A stretch of 33,791 nucleotides of DNA from Actinomycetes bacterium (GCA_024276355.1 JAJRXJ010000313.1:1-33791), one strand, 5' to 3'; numbered from the stretch's first letter, positions 1-9,945 are shown. Made by a program: numbers and translations. Notes: a model not told the origin generated them from the letters alone.

Positions 1-714
1 CCGGCATTCGAGATATTCGCCCGTCACCATCCGTGGGTCGGACGCGAGCGGGTCAGCCCCAAGTCGATCGCCCGCGAGATGCTCGAACATGCCGAGACCT
101 TCAACCAATACGTCGGCCGCTACGGCCTGAAGCGTTCGGAGGGACTCCTGCTTCGCTATCTCACCGACTGCTACAAGACACTCGTGCAGACCGTTCCGGC
201 CGACCACTCCACCGAGGATCTCGACGACATCGTGGAGTGGTTGGGTGCCACCATTCGACATGTCGACTCGAGCCTCATCGACGAGTGGGAGCGTCTGCGG
301 AACCCGACTGATTCCGTCGACGAGCCGGCTCCCCCCGAGTCACCTGACATCACTCACAACCGTCGGGCGTTCGGTGTGATGATCAGAAACGAGATGTTCA
401 GGTGGGTCGGGTTGTTGGCACGTCACAAGGCCGGCGAGCTGGTGCGCTCCCTTGCCGAGCCCGGACCGTGGACCGCCGACGAACTCGTTGAACAGATGCG
501 CGCCTACTGGGACGACCACGATTTCATCGTCGTCGACGGCGATGCCAGGTCCAGAAAATGGATCTCGATCGATTTCGGGTCCGGTGCTGTTCGCCAGACC
601 ATCTGCGATCCCGACGGGTTCAACGAGTGGGTGATCGACGCCCGGATCGATATGGACGCGTCCTCCGACAGACAGCAGGCCGTGGTGGTTCCCGAGGGCA
701 TTCGGCGACTCTGA
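1..714 (+). CDS. DEAD/DEAH-box helicase, C-terminal DUF3516 region (5' truncated by window start)
   Basis: Frame 1 is open from base 1 (PAFEIFARHHPWVGRERVSPKSIAREMLEHAETFNQYVGRYGLKRSEGLLLRYLTDCYKTLVQTVP...). The segments GLKRSEGLLLRYLTDCYK, VDSSLIDEWE and NRRAFGVMIRNEMFRWV match the DUF3516 C-terminal domain of actinobacterial helicases. Confidence 0.85.
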   Translation, partial: PAFEIFARHHPWVGRERVSPKSIAREMLEHAETFNQYVGRYGLKRSEGLLLRYLTDCYKTLVQTVPADHSTEDLDDIVEWLGATIRHVDSSLIDEWERLRNPTDSVDEPAPPESPDITHNRRAFGVMIRNEMFRWVGLLARHKAGELVRSLAEPGPWTADELVEQMRAYWDDHDFIVVDGDARSRKWISIDFGSGAVRQTICDPDGFNEWVIDARIDMDASSDRQQAVVVPEGIRRL

Positions 715-720
715 TCCGTT

Positions 721-2115
721 TCAGCGCCTCACGGCCCTCACCAGTTCGGCAGGCAGCAGGAAGGTCCCGTCGGCCGACGGAACCATGTCGACCTCGGCCA
801 GCACGGCCTCCATCGGCAACGCCGAATACAGATGAGGGAATCGCTCGAGTGTGCCGGTGCCGTCCTCCCAGACGATGGCCTCGTGGACCATGCGGGCATC
901 GATCACCAACGCGACCAGATCACTCGAACCCCGGTAGATGGCGTTCGCCGGCGACAGCACCTGGTGCAGGGCCGACAGGTGGATGAACCCGTCGCGGCTG
1001 AACTCGGTGGGCAGATATGCGCCGGCGGAACGTGAGGTCTCCCACACCGAACGACGGGCCATGTGGACGAGCCGAAGCGGGGTGGAGTCCCATCCGGTCG
1101 TGACCCGCGAGGACAGATCCCGCTTCAGCTCATCGGGACCGAAGATCGACAACGCGGCGCGTTCGTTGAGCGCCGACAACTCCGGTCGGGAGAATCCGTG
1201 GAGAGTGGCCGCAAGGTTGTGCTCGCGCGACGAGGTCGTGGTGGTGATGCTGCGATCATCGGGGCTGAGGGTGACCCTGAAACCGGCGTCGAACAGCATT
1301 CTCAGCGGGTGATCCCGAACGGGCAATCCGAGACAGGCGTTGGATGTGAGACAGATCTCAAGCGGGATCGCGGCATCGCGCACGGCCGTTGCGATGGGTC
1401 CGAGCGACACGATCCGGCCCTTGTCGACCCGGCAGTCGTCGATCAGTCGCCAACCGTGGCCTATTCGCGCCGGACGGCAGGTATCGAGGGCATCGGCAAC
1501 CTGGTGGGCGCCGTCCATCTCGCCGGCGTGGACGGTGATGCCCAGACCAGCCTCAGCGGCGATCGCCAGGGCAGCCGCATGCTCGCTCGCTAGATGCCCG
1601 ACTTCCCCACCCGCGAGATCGAACCCGACCACCATTTCGGTGCTGTGGGTTGCCGCCAATCGGGCGGTCTCGACAGATTCCCCCGGCGGCCGTTCACGCA
1701 GCGCACAGGCGATCAGACCGGTACTCAAACCGGAACCACGAGCGTCGTCGAAACCATCGGATACGGCCGACAGGACATCCGAACCGGACAGACCGCCGAT
1801 GGTGTGGGCCAACGGCGCAAAACGAATCTCGGCATGGATCACGCCGTCGGCGGCAAGATCCTCGGCGGCCTCACGCGCCACCCTTCGCAGCGACTCCCGG
1901 GTCTGCATCACCGATATGACCAGATCGAAGCGGGAGAACGCCTCGCGAAACTCCATGCCCGGCTCGATGGTGAGCCACCGGGCCAGCGCGCCGGGGTCGT
2001 CGCATGGCGTGGCAATGCCCGCGGATCGGGCCAGATCGAGAATTGTGGACGGCCTGACCCCACCATCGAGGTGATCGTGGAGCACCACCATCGGGCCCCG
2101 CCAATTGTCGATCAT
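721..2115 (-). CDS. Adenosine deaminase-like amidohydrolase fused to a C-terminal DUF952 domain
   Basis: Starts MIDNWRGPMVVLHDHLDGGVRP. Deaminase motifs HDHLDGG, TVHAGE, RIGHG, EICLTSN, SPDD. C-terminal DGFIHLSALHQVLSP...LVALVIDA...WEDGTGTLERFPHLYSALPMEAV matches DUF952. The ORF-track start at 2604 extends into the upstream gene; the ATG at 2113-2115 overlaps the upstream stop (ATGA). Confidence 0.88.
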   Translation of the reverse strand: MIDNWRGPMVVLHDHLDGGVRPSTILDLARSAGIATPCDDPGALARWLTIEPGMEFREAFSRFDLVISVMQTRESLRRVAREAAEDLAADGVIHAEIRFAPLAHTIGGLSGSDVLSAVSDGFDDARGSGLSTGLIACALRERPPGESVETARLAATHSTEMVVGFDLAGGEVGHLASEHAAALAIAAEAGLGITVHAGEMDGAHQVADALDTCRPARIGHGWRLIDDCRVDKGRIVSLGPIATAVRDAAIPLEICLTSNACLGLPVRDHPLRMLFDAGFRVTLSPDDRSITTTTSSREHNLAATLHGFSRPELSALNERAALSIFGPDELKRDLSSRVTTGWDSTPLRLVHMARRSVWETSRSAGAYLPTEFSRDGFIHLSALHQVLSPANAIYRGSSDLVALVIDARMVHEAIVWEDGTGTLERFPHLYSALPMEAVLAEVDMVPSADGTFLLPAELVRAVRR

Positions 2116-2783
2116 CCCTTGATGCGCCCGGAGCTCTCGAGCACTTCGACAATGCCGGGGTAGGTCTCGATGGGTTCCAGCCGATGGTCGATGTACATGA
2201 GACCCGCGGAAATGGCCACGAAGGACACCACGAAGTTGGTCACACTTCGGGTGAGAAAGAACAGGTTGAACCCGGAATTGTTGAACAACCAGATGTCCCA
2301 GATTCCCGAGCCGATCTCGTAGACCACGATCAGCCAGGTGGCCGAGGCCATCGTTCGCAGGTATCGCGGGTCGGCCAGCAGATCGTCGTTGAGCTCCACC
2401 ACTTTGGGAATCGCCCAGGCCAACACCGGCCGGCCGATGAAGATGGTGACGGCCACGCCCACCCCCACCAGAATCTTTGTGACGAAACCGATGCCGAAGT
2501 AGACCGCCTTCGAGCTGATCCCGAAGTCGACGATCTCCTGCTCGACCATGATCGTGATCGCGGAACGGGCGATGAGATAGATCGTGACGGTGGGGAGCCA
2601 CCATCCGATGGTCAGGCCGCGACGCCTACGGGAGACCGCGGCCTTCAACGACCATGCGGTGGCAGCGATCACCGCCACCGTGATGTTGAAGATGTTGAAC
2701 AAGACGATGAACAACACGACCGGCATCACCTGGTCGAAGTTGCTTCCACCCTCCAGAAGCTTGGGCTTGGGTTCGTTGTTCAT
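2112..2783 (-). CDS. Multi-pass membrane protein, VC0807/DUF3159-like
   Basis: MNNEPKPKLLEGGSNFDQVMPVVLFIVLFNIFNITVAVIAATAWSL...; several hydrophobic segments; ATGA overlaps with both neighbours. Confidence 0.6.
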   Translation of the reverse strand: MNNEPKPKLLEGGSNFDQVMPVVLFIVLFNIFNITVAVIAATAWSLKAAVSRRRRGLTIGWWLPTVTIYLIARSAITIMVEQEIVDFGISSKAVYFGIGFVTKILVGVGVAVTIFIGRPVLAWAIPKVVELNDDLLADPRYLRTMASATWLIVVYEIGSGIWDIWLFNNSGFNLFFLTRSVTNFVVSFVAISAGLMYIDHRLEPIETYPGIVEVLESSGRIKG

Positions 2784-3490
2784 GCCGACAGAGCCGTCCA
2801 CTCTTCGGCTATCGACCGATCCCCGAAGATTTCGAGGCCATCGAGAGGGCGGCGCTGCCACATGGCCAGCAGGAGATCGCCGGCACCGGCACGAACCGCG
2901 GCATCGCCCTTGTCGTGACCGAGAGTCACCGACACCCGTCCGTCGACAGCCGTGAGCATCCATTCGCCGGGGCCGTCGGTCTGATGAAGGTGGAGTGTGC
3001 CGCTCGGAGCTCCGGACGCCCTGGCGGGCAACAACACCCGTACCAATTCGTCGACACCATCGGCGGCGGCGGCCGCGTCGATATCCGAGTCCACGCCTGC
3101 GGCCTGCTCTGCATCGATGCGATGAACAAGAGTTTCCTGATGCATCCGACGCAGGTAGAACCCGACCGTTCCATCGCCGGCCCAAGCCCACACCGAAGCA
3201 GCCGGATCGGCTGATCGGAGTGCGCCTTCCACGTGGGCGAATGCCCCGCGGGCATATTCGATCTCACCGCCCTCGTCGGGAACCGGAACTTCGGACCGGG
3301 GGACCATCTCGGTGACCAGACCTTCGACATGCAGAGCCACCGAATGCCAAACCCGACCGCAGTGAACCATCAACTTCGTGTTGTCCCACCCGGGGCAGGA
3401 CGGAACGGGTGCCGATGGGGCGCCCGACGCGATCTCGATCAATCGGTTGCCATCGGCGTGCAGATGGGCGAGGCGACGTTGAGTGTCCAT
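2780..3490 (-). CDS. Maleylpyruvate isomerase / mycothiol-dependent (MDMPI, DinB-like) family protein
   Basis: MDTQRRLAHLHADGNRLIEIASGAPSAPVPSCPGWDNTKLMVHCGRVWHSV...; VPSCPGW..., HQETLVHRIDAE and the C-terminal MDMPI-type domain are characteristic. An alternative ATG lies at 3508. Confidence 0.8.
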   Translation of the reverse strand: MDTQRRLAHLHADGNRLIEIASGAPSAPVPSCPGWDNTKLMVHCGRVWHSVALHVEGLVTEMVPRSEVPVPDEGGEIEYARGAFAHVEGALRSADPAASVWAWAGDGTVGFYLRRMHQETLVHRIDAEQAAGVDSDIDAAAAADGVDELVRVLLPARASGAPSGTLHLHQTDGPGEWMLTAVDGRVSVTLGHDKGDAAVRAGAGDLLLAMWQRRPLDGLEIFGDRSIAEEWTALSA

Positions 3491-3568
3491 CAGACCAGTG
3501 TGGCGCATGAACGACGGTCTATGACATCGTGATCCCCGATGAAGGTGCCGACCACCGGGAGAGGCCAC

Positions 3569-4339
3569 ATGCACACCTATGCACTGAGCGGGGCCGCTTC
3601 CGGAATCGGTGCTGCCACACGATCCAAACTTGAGGCGGCCGGCCACCGGGTGATCGGCATCGATCTTCACAACGCAGAGGTGACCGGTGACCTCTCCACC
3701 CCCGAGGGCAGGGCCCACGCGGTGGAGGCCACGCTCGAGTCCTGCCATGGCCACCTCGACGGGCTGGTCACCGCGGCCGGGGTCGGCCCGCCGATTCGAG
3801 GGCCGCTCGTGGCCCGGGTCAACTACTTCGGCTCGCAGAGTCTGCTCACCGGTCTCAGGCCGGCTCTGGCGGCGTCCTCCGTGTCCCAGGTGGTCCAGAT
3901 CGGATCGAACTCGACCACGCTCACACCCAACATTCCGGACCATCTCGTGGCCGCCTTCATGGACGGCAGAGAAGAGGAAGCGATTAACATCGTGTCCGGG
4001 ATCGAGCAGCCATTCGATTCGGCGGTGGCCTACGCAGCGTCGAAAACCGCCATCACCAGATGGTGCAGGCGGGCCGCGGTGACAGCTGAATGGATCGGCT
4101 CGGGAATCTCGCTCAATGTCCTGGCCCCGGGGGCGGTGAACACCCCCTTGCTCGAAGGAGGGCGCATCGATGCCGATTTCGGTCCGTTGATGGAGAGCCT
4201 GCCGATACCGGTGGGCGGGCCGGCCGATCCCGATGTGATCGCCGACTGGATCGTGTTCCTGCTCTCACCGCCGGCAAGGTTCGCCTGCGGATCGGTGTTG
4301 TTCGTCGACGGCGGCAGCGATGCCGTGGTCAACGCTTGA
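3569..4339 (+). CDS. SDR family oxidoreductase
   Basis: N-terminal GAASGIGAA nucleotide-binding motif, YAASK catalytic motif, NVLAPGAVNTPLL, C-terminal LFVDGG. Confidence 0.9.
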   Translation: MHTYALSGAASGIGAATRSKLEAAGHRVIGIDLHNAEVTGDLSTPEGRAHAVEATLESCHGHLDGLVTAAGVGPPIRGPLVARVNYFGSQSLLTGLRPALAASSVSQVVQIGSNSTTLTPNIPDHLVAAFMDGREEEAINIVSGIEQPFDSAVAYAASKTAITRWCRRAAVTAEWIGSGISLNVLAPGAVNTPLLEGGRIDADFGPLMESLPIPVGGPADPDVIADWIVFLLSPPARFACGSVLFVDGGSDAVVNA

Positions 4340-4352
4340 GGCTCAGGCCGAC

Positions 4353-5051
4353 TCACCAACCGAGCGAGAGCGCCATCCAGCCGTGGAACAACACGGCCAC
4401 GACGACGAACACGTGCCAGATCTCGTGGTAGCCGAAGGTGTCCGACCACGGGTCGGGACGCCGAGCCCCCACCACGATTGCGCCCACCGTGTAGGCACCG
4501 CCTCCCATCAGCAACAGCGCCAGCTGGCCGAGGGTGAGGTCCTTCACCAGCCACGGCATGAAGACCAGCATCGACCAACCGAGCGACAGGTAGACGGCGT
4601 TCATCACCCCTGCCGGCGGATGAACGGGGAGCCACTCCGCGATGATTCCCGCCGACGCAGCGATCCACACAACCGCCAGCATCGCGGTCGACACCCGGCC
4701 GTGAAGCCCGAGCATGGCGATCGGGGTCGCGGTGGTGGCGTACATCACGAAGATGGCGCTGTGGTCCATGCGGATGAGGGTCTCGACCCGGTTCGGAGGC
4801 CAGTCCCTCGAGTGGACCATGGCCGACACTCCCAACATCGTGACCGCCCCGGTGGCGAACACGGCCATGGCGATGGTTGCCCGAAGGCCTGACGCCCCGA
4901 CCGTGAGTACGACACCCGCGGGTACGGCCAGGATCGCCGCCCACTTGTGGAGCACGCCACGCAGGCGAGGTCTCGGCCGACGCAGGAGCCTCCTCGCCGA
5001 TGGTGACAGCTTGGCAACCAACTCTGGGCTGAATGCAGAACCGTGCGGCAT
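4353..5051 (-). CDS. Hemolysin III (PAQR-like, YqfA) family membrane protein
   Basis: HKWAAILAVPAGVVL, MVHSRDWPP...RMDHSAIFVMYATTATP, FGYHEIWHVFVVVAVLFHGW are hemolysin III family signatures. Start MPHGSAF at 5049-5051. Confidence 0.88.
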   Translation of the reverse strand: MPHGSAFSPELVAKLSPSARRLLRRPRPRLRGVLHKWAAILAVPAGVVLTVGASGLRATIAMAVFATGAVTMLGVSAMVHSRDWPPNRVETLIRMDHSAIFVMYATTATPIAMLGLHGRVSTAMLAVVWIAASAGIIAEWLPVHPPAGVMNAVYLSLGWSMLVFMPWLVKDLTLGQLALLLMGGGAYTVGAIVVGARRPDPWSDTFGYHEIWHVFVVVAVLFHGWMALSLGW

Positions 5052-5129
5052 CCCTACAAGGGTAGGACAACGATCCGGGAGGGCAACACACGGCGTAGCA
5101 TCTTCGACCGTGCCCGGACTCGCCGATTC

Positions 5130-6650
5130 ATGACAACCTTCAGCCATACGCACACATGCAACGACGCTGATCTCGCCCGGCTGCGCACACCCAGGGACGA
5201 CATCGTCGGTGAGCGAACCGTCGGCGACGACAGCTGGGTTCTCGGCGACGGACCCTTCGACCACTACCGGCGCGATCTCGACGCCGAACCGTCGGGGGCC
5301 GACTCGTGGTTCGTCACGGAGACCTACAACTACTCGCTCGCCGTGCCGGTCTGGCGTCGGCTCTTCAATCCGGCCATCAAGCGCGCTCTTCGGAACCGAC
5401 GGGAGAGTTACGGCTACTGGTGGGCTCCCCCCGACCGACTCGACACGAGAGCCGCCACCGTGCTCGGCCTGTTGTGCGCCGTCCAGATCGTCGACGGCTA
5501 CCTGGGAACCGTTCTGACGCAGACTCTCACCTTCGCCGCCGATGAATTCCATCGGGACAACACGGCTCAGGGATTCGTGCTCGGAGGGGTCAGGGCCGGG
5601 GTGTTGATCGCGCTGGTCACCGTCACGATCGCCGATCGCCGAGGTCGCAAGTCGCTGCTCGTCGCGGCCGGAGTCGGAAGCTGCATCTTCACCTTTCTCG
5701 GCGGTCTGTCCACCGGGCTCTGGATGCTGGGAAGCACCCAATTGGTCGCCCGGGGCATGTCGACGGCACTCGGCATCCTGATCGTGATCGTGGCCGCCGA
5801 GGAGATGCCGGCAAGAAGTCGGGCGTGGGCCGCCTCCGTGCTGGTGCTGAGCGCCGGTCTCGGGTCGGGCATGGCCGTGTGGATACTTCCGGTGGCCGAC
5901 CTCGACATTCGCGGGTGGCGGGTCATATACCTCGTGGCGGTCCTCGGGATACTGGTCATACGGTCCGTCGGAAAGCGGCTGCCGGAGACCAGCCGGTTCA
6001 GGCGGTCGGAGCAACACGCCATCGGCTCCGGTGTCGACATCGAGTCCGTCAGAGCCCGGCGAAGGAGGCGGCTCACGCTTCTGGCTTTCTCGGCGTTTCT
6101 ACTGGCCATCTTCGCGGCTCCGGCATCGGGCTTCCAGAACGACTTCCTGAAGGACGAGCGCGGCTTTTCGGCCGCCCAGATCAGCTTGTTCACCCTCGCC
6201 ACCAGCACCCCGGCCGGGCTGGGTGTCCTGGCGGGCGGCTGGCTGGCCGAGACGCGGGGACGCCGCCCCACCGGCGCCATCGGTGTCGTGCTGGGCACCG
6301 CCATGGCCGTGTTGTCATACATGTCCCACGGGTTCGGCCTCTGGCTCTTCGCCTTCGGCGGGGTCGTGCTCGGAGGGATGGCCGTCCCGGCACTCGCGGT
6401 GTACGGCCCGGAGCTCTTCGGAACCCACGACCGCGGCCGCGCCAACGGCACCATCGTCACCATCGGCGTGGCCGGGAGCGCCATCGGCCTGGTGATCGCC
6501 GGCTCATTGTCGGACTCGATGGGCGGTTCCATCGCGCCTGCTCTCTCGCTGCTCGCGATCGGTCCGATGATCGTGGCGGTCATGATCCTCACCCTCTACC
6601 CCGAGACTGCGGCAACAGAACTCGAGGACATCAATCCCGAGGACAACTGA
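5130..6650 (+). CDS. MFS transporter with a long hydrophilic N-terminal extension
   Basis: MTTFSHTHTCNDADLARL... then TM segments; TIADRRGRKSLL and AETRGRRPTG are MFS loop motifs. Confidence 0.85.
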   Translation: MTTFSHTHTCNDADLARLRTPRDDIVGERTVGDDSWVLGDGPFDHYRRDLDAEPSGADSWFVTETYNYSLAVPVWRRLFNPAIKRALRNRRESYGYWWAPPDRLDTRAATVLGLLCAVQIVDGYLGTVLTQTLTFAADEFHRDNTAQGFVLGGVRAGVLIALVTVTIADRRGRKSLLVAAGVGSCIFTFLGGLSTGLWMLGSTQLVARGMSTALGILIVIVAAEEMPARSRAWAASVLVLSAGLGSGMAVWILPVADLDIRGWRVIYLVAVLGILVIRSVGKRLPETSRFRRSEQHAIGSGVDIESVRARRRRRLTLLAFSAFLLAIFAAPASGFQNDFLKDERGFSAAQISLFTLATSTPAGLGVLAGGWLAETRGRRPTGAIGVVLGTAMAVLSYMSHGFGLWLFAFGGVVLGGMAVPALAVYGPELFGTHDRGRANGTIVTIGVAGSAIGLVIAGSLSDSMGGSIAPALSLLAIGPMIVAVMILTLYPETAATELEDINPEDN

Positions 6651-6707
6651 CGGAATCCCCACAAGGTGTCACCCCCATGGGCCCGCCGCCCGGTACCTTT
6701 CTGGCAC

Positions 6708-7562
6708 ATGGATCGCAGATCATTTCTTCTGGGAGGCGGCGCCCTGGGCCTGGCCGCCTGCGCCAAGCCCGAGCGTGATCTGTTGGCATCGACGAACATC
6801 GACGCCATCAAGCTTCAGCCCGCGGCCACAGCCGGCACGATCTCCACGTCGTCGGGGTCTCCATCCACAACCTCCGCCGACGGCTCGGAGGTCGCTCCGC
6901 AAACCTCACCGAATTCCCTCTACCCGGTCGTGGTTCCCGAGGCTGATCTACCGGGTATCGAATTCGTGGTCAACGCGCTTCTGCCCACCACGAACGTGTC
7001 GGCCACCAGGGGCGGCCCCACCCAGTGGACATTCGACAATCCGATCGAGTCCGGGGGGCCGTTGGTGTTTCTCATGGACCTCGACAGCTTCACCGACAAC
7101 GAGTTCTACCGTGTTCTGCTCCCGGTGAGGCCCAACGGAAGCTTCGGTTGGGTCAATGCCAACGACGTTTCCCTCACCCGCCACAATTACCGGCTCAAGA
7201 TCGAGCTCGACGCCTACCGTCTCACCCTGTCCGATCATTCCAACGTGATCTTCACCACCGACATCGGAGTGGCCCGCAACAACACCCCCACACCGCAGGG
7301 CATCTACTACACCACCGAGCTGCTCCACCCGACCATTCCCAACTCCGTCTACGGCGTCTACGCCTACGGGTTGTCCGGCTACTCCGACACGTTCACCGAG
7401 TTCAATGGTGGACCCGGCCAGTTGGGCATTCACGGAACCAACGATCCATCCACGATCGGCACCAACGTGTCCCATGGCTGCATAAGAATGCGCAACTCCG
7501 ACATATCGGTCCTCGTGGAAGAGATCGGCCTTCCGGTGGGCGTTCCTGTCGACGTGGTCTGA
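6708..7562 (+). CDS. L,D-transpeptidase (YkuD), putative Tat-exported lipoprotein
   Basis: N-terminal MDRRSFLLGGGALGLAACAKP (twin Arg plus LAAC lipobox); catalytic IHGTNDPSTIGTNVSHGCIRM. Confidence 0.88.
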   Translation: MDRRSFLLGGGALGLAACAKPERDLLASTNIDAIKLQPAATAGTISTSSGSPSTTSADGSEVAPQTSPNSLYPVVVPEADLPGIEFVVNALLPTTNVSATRGGPTQWTFDNPIESGGPLVFLMDLDSFTDNEFYRVLLPVRPNGSFGWVNANDVSLTRHNYRLKIELDAYRLTLSDHSNVIFTTDIGVARNNTPTPQGIYYTTELLHPTIPNSVYGVYAYGLSGYSDTFTEFNGGPGQLGIHGTNDPSTIGTNVSHGCIRMRNSDISVLVEEIGLPVGVPVDVV

Positions 7563-7565
7563 GGC

Positions 7566-8678
7566 TCAGCCCCTGCTGCCGTTCCTGGCCCCGATTCTGG
7601 GATGGAGAATCGTGTAGAGGGTGAGGGCCAGCGCGGCGATGCCGATCGGCACTATCGCGTCTCCGTTTCCCGTGTAGGTCGGGTAGAGCACGAAGATGGA
7701 CAACAGCAGGGTCCATCCCCAGAGGATCAACACCGATCGACGATGACCATGCCCCAGGTTCATCAACCGGTGGTGGAGATGCTCCTTGTCGGCGGCCGAC
7801 ACCCCCTTGCGCCGCGCGGCCCGCCTGAGAACCGCGAAGATCGTGTCGATGATCGGCACCCCCAGAATCACCAGCGGGATGAATATCGGGGCAAAGAAGA
7901 AGTACGCCTGGCCGGAGAATGATTCGGTGGTCCGACCACCCACCGACATCGTGGACGCCGCCATGAGCAGACCCAGGAGCAGTGCTCCCCCATCGCCCAT
8001 GAAGATGCGGGCCGGGTGCACGTTGTGAGGGAGAAAACCGACACACACCCCGAAGGTGATCACCGCCCACATGGCGCCCGGATTGGCCGGATCGAGCACA
8101 CCGACATCTTCGAGGCGCAGGGCGTAGAGCAGGAACGTGGCCGACGCTATGGCCACGATTCCCGCGGCCAGGCCGTCGAGTCCGTCGATCAGGTTGATGG
8201 CGTTGGCCATGCCTACCACCCACAGGACCGTGACCAGCGACGACCAATCGGCGGACAGGAACAGCAGATCGAAAAAAGGCACCCGAAAGACCAGGATCGA
8301 AACTCCGGTGAGCGACAGGATGCTGCCCGACAAGACCATTCCCGCGATCTTCGCCGGCGGTGAGATCTCCCGAAGGTCGTCGATGAAGCCCACGCTGAAT
8401 ATCACCGTGGCGGCCAGCACCACCCCGAGGACCTCGGTGTGGGTGGCGGTGACGGCGGAGAAATCGCTCATCGACATGGCCACGGCGACACCGACGACCA
8501 TTCCGGCCAACATGGCGCCACCGCCCGCAGTGGGGGTCGGCAAGTCGTGGACCCGGCGCTCGCCGGGCTCGACCACGGCACCGAAGTGAACCGCGGCCCG
8601 CCGCACCAGCGGAACGGACGCGAAGGTGACCACCGCGGTGGCCAGACCGACCATCAGGTAGGCCGACAGCGGCGGCAT
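7566..8678 (-). CDS. wecA: MraY/WecA-family undecaprenyl-phosphate glycosyl-1-phosphate transferase
   Basis: PTAGGGAML, VGFIDDLREI, NAINLIDGLDGLAAG, FLPHNVHPARIFMGDGGALLLG, EHLHHRL; multi-pass membrane protein. Confidence 0.92.
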   Translation of the reverse strand: MPPLSAYLMVGLATAVVTFASVPLVRRAAVHFGAVVEPGERRVHDLPTPTAGGGAMLAGMVVGVAVAMSMSDFSAVTATHTEVLGVVLAATVIFSVGFIDDLREISPPAKIAGMVLSGSILSLTGVSILVFRVPFFDLLFLSADWSSLVTVLWVVGMANAINLIDGLDGLAAGIVAIASATFLLYALRLEDVGVLDPANPGAMWAVITFGVCVGFLPHNVHPARIFMGDGGALLLGLLMAASTMSVGGRTTESFSGQAYFFFAPIFIPLVILGVPIIDTIFAVLRRAARRKGVSAADKEHLHHRLMNLGHGHRRSVLILWGWTLLLSIFVLYPTYTGNGDAIVPIGIAALALTLYTILHPRIGARNGSRG

Positions 8679-8691
8679 GCTGGTGTGTCCC

Positions 8692-9945
8692 TCAGACCCC
8701 GGCTGGTGGGTAGGGCTCGAAACGTGCACACAGCCCCGCGGCCTGGGCCTTGGCCTCCGCGATGGCCGAACTGTCGTCTCTCGAACGCAGCGCCGACGCG
8801 ATGATCGAGGCGATGGTGGCCATCTCGGCGGCGCCCATGCCCTGCGTGGTGACCGCGGGAGTGCCGATTCGTACACCCGAGGTGACGAAGGGCGAGCGAG
8901 GGTCGTCGGGGATGGTGTTCTTGTTGAGGCTCACTCCGGCGGCATCCAGCACCGATTGGGCTTCCTTGCCGGTGAGCTCGGAATCGAAGGAGCGGAGATC
9001 CACGAGGAGAAGGTGATTGTCGGATCCGCCCGACACCAGCCGGAACCCTTCCTTCGACAGCGCTTCTGCCAGTGCCCGGGAATTGGCGACGATCTGCTTG
9101 GCATACTCGCGGAACTCGGGGGTGGCGGCTTCGCCGAATGCCACGGCCTTGGCTGCGATCGCGTGGTCGAGCGGGCCGCCCTGGATGCCCGGGAACATGG
9201 CCTTGTCGATGGCCGCGGCGTGTTCGGCCCGGCTGAGGATGCAGCCCCCACGCGGACCGCGAAGGGTCTTGTGGGTGGTGAAGGTGACGATGTCGGCGTG
9301 GGGAACCGGATTGGGGTGGACTCCGCCGGCTATCAGCCCGGCGATGTGGGCGGCATCGAACATGAGGAGAGCGCCCACCTCGTCGGCAATCTCGCGCAAC
9401 GGAACCGGGTCGATGATGCGCGGGTAGGCGGTGGCGCCGGCCACGATCATCTTCGGCCTCTCGGCGAGGGCGGTGTCGCGGAGCTGATCGAGATCGATTC
9501 GTTCGTCGCTGGCGGTGACCCCGTACGACACGAAGTTGTAGAGCTTGCCGGAGAAGTTGACCGGTGAACCGTGGGTGAGGTGCCCCCCATGGTCGAGGCT
9601 CATGCCCAGCACGGTGTCGCCCGGCTTCAGCAGAGCCTGGTAGACGCCCATGTTGGCGATGGCGCCCGCGTGGGGCTGCACATTGGCGTGGTCGGCGCCG
9701 AAGAGCTCACAGGCCCTCGTGCGGGCCAACTCCTCGATCTCATCGACCACGGCATTGCCACCGTAGTAGCGCTTTCCCGGGTAGCCCTCCGAATATTTGT
9801 TGGTGAGCACTGAACCGGTGGCCGCCATCACCGCAGGAGACGCGAAGTTCTCACTGGCGATCAGCTGGATGGTGGAGTTCTGCCGAGCGACCTCCCGATC
9901 GATCAGATCGAACACTGTGTCTTGGGAAAAATCGGGCCACGACAT
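8692..9945 (-). CDS. glyA: Serine hydroxymethyltransferase
   Basis: [77 protein letters not shown]. Confidence 0.97.
   Translation of the reverse strand: MSWPDFSQDTVFDLIDREVARQNSTIQLIASENFASPAVMAATGSVLTNKYSEGYPGKRYYGGNAVVDEIEELARTRACELFGADHANVQPHAGAIANMGVYQALLKPGDTVLGMSLDHGGHLTHGSPVNFSGKLYNFVSYGVTASDERIDLDQLRDTALAERPKMIVAGATAYPRIIDPVPLREIADEVGALLMFDAAHIAGLIAGGVHPNPVPHADIVTFTTHKTLRGPRGGCILSRAEHAAAIDKAMFPGIQGGPLDHAIAAKAVAFGEAATPEFREYAKQIVANSRALAEALSKEGFRLVSGGSDNHLLLVDLRSFDSELTGKEAQSVLDAAGVSLNKNTIPDDPRSPFVTSGVRIGTPAVTTQGMGAAEMATIASIIASALRSRDDSSAIAEAKAQAAGLCARFEPYPPAGV

Noticed and set aside
2116-2604. Extended N-terminus of the 721..2604 ORF
   Set aside because: The extension is R/H/G-rich and overlaps the membrane protein gene in another frame; the ATG at 2113-2115 with ATGA overlap is the likely start.
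5052-6017. Extended N-terminus of the 4353..6017 ORF
   Set aside because: Out-of-frame read through the divergent MFS gene; hemolysin III homology begins at the Met at 5051.
5567-6592. 341-aa minus-strand ORF opposite the MFS gene
   Set aside because: Shadow ORF; Ser/Pro/Arg-rich, no motifs.
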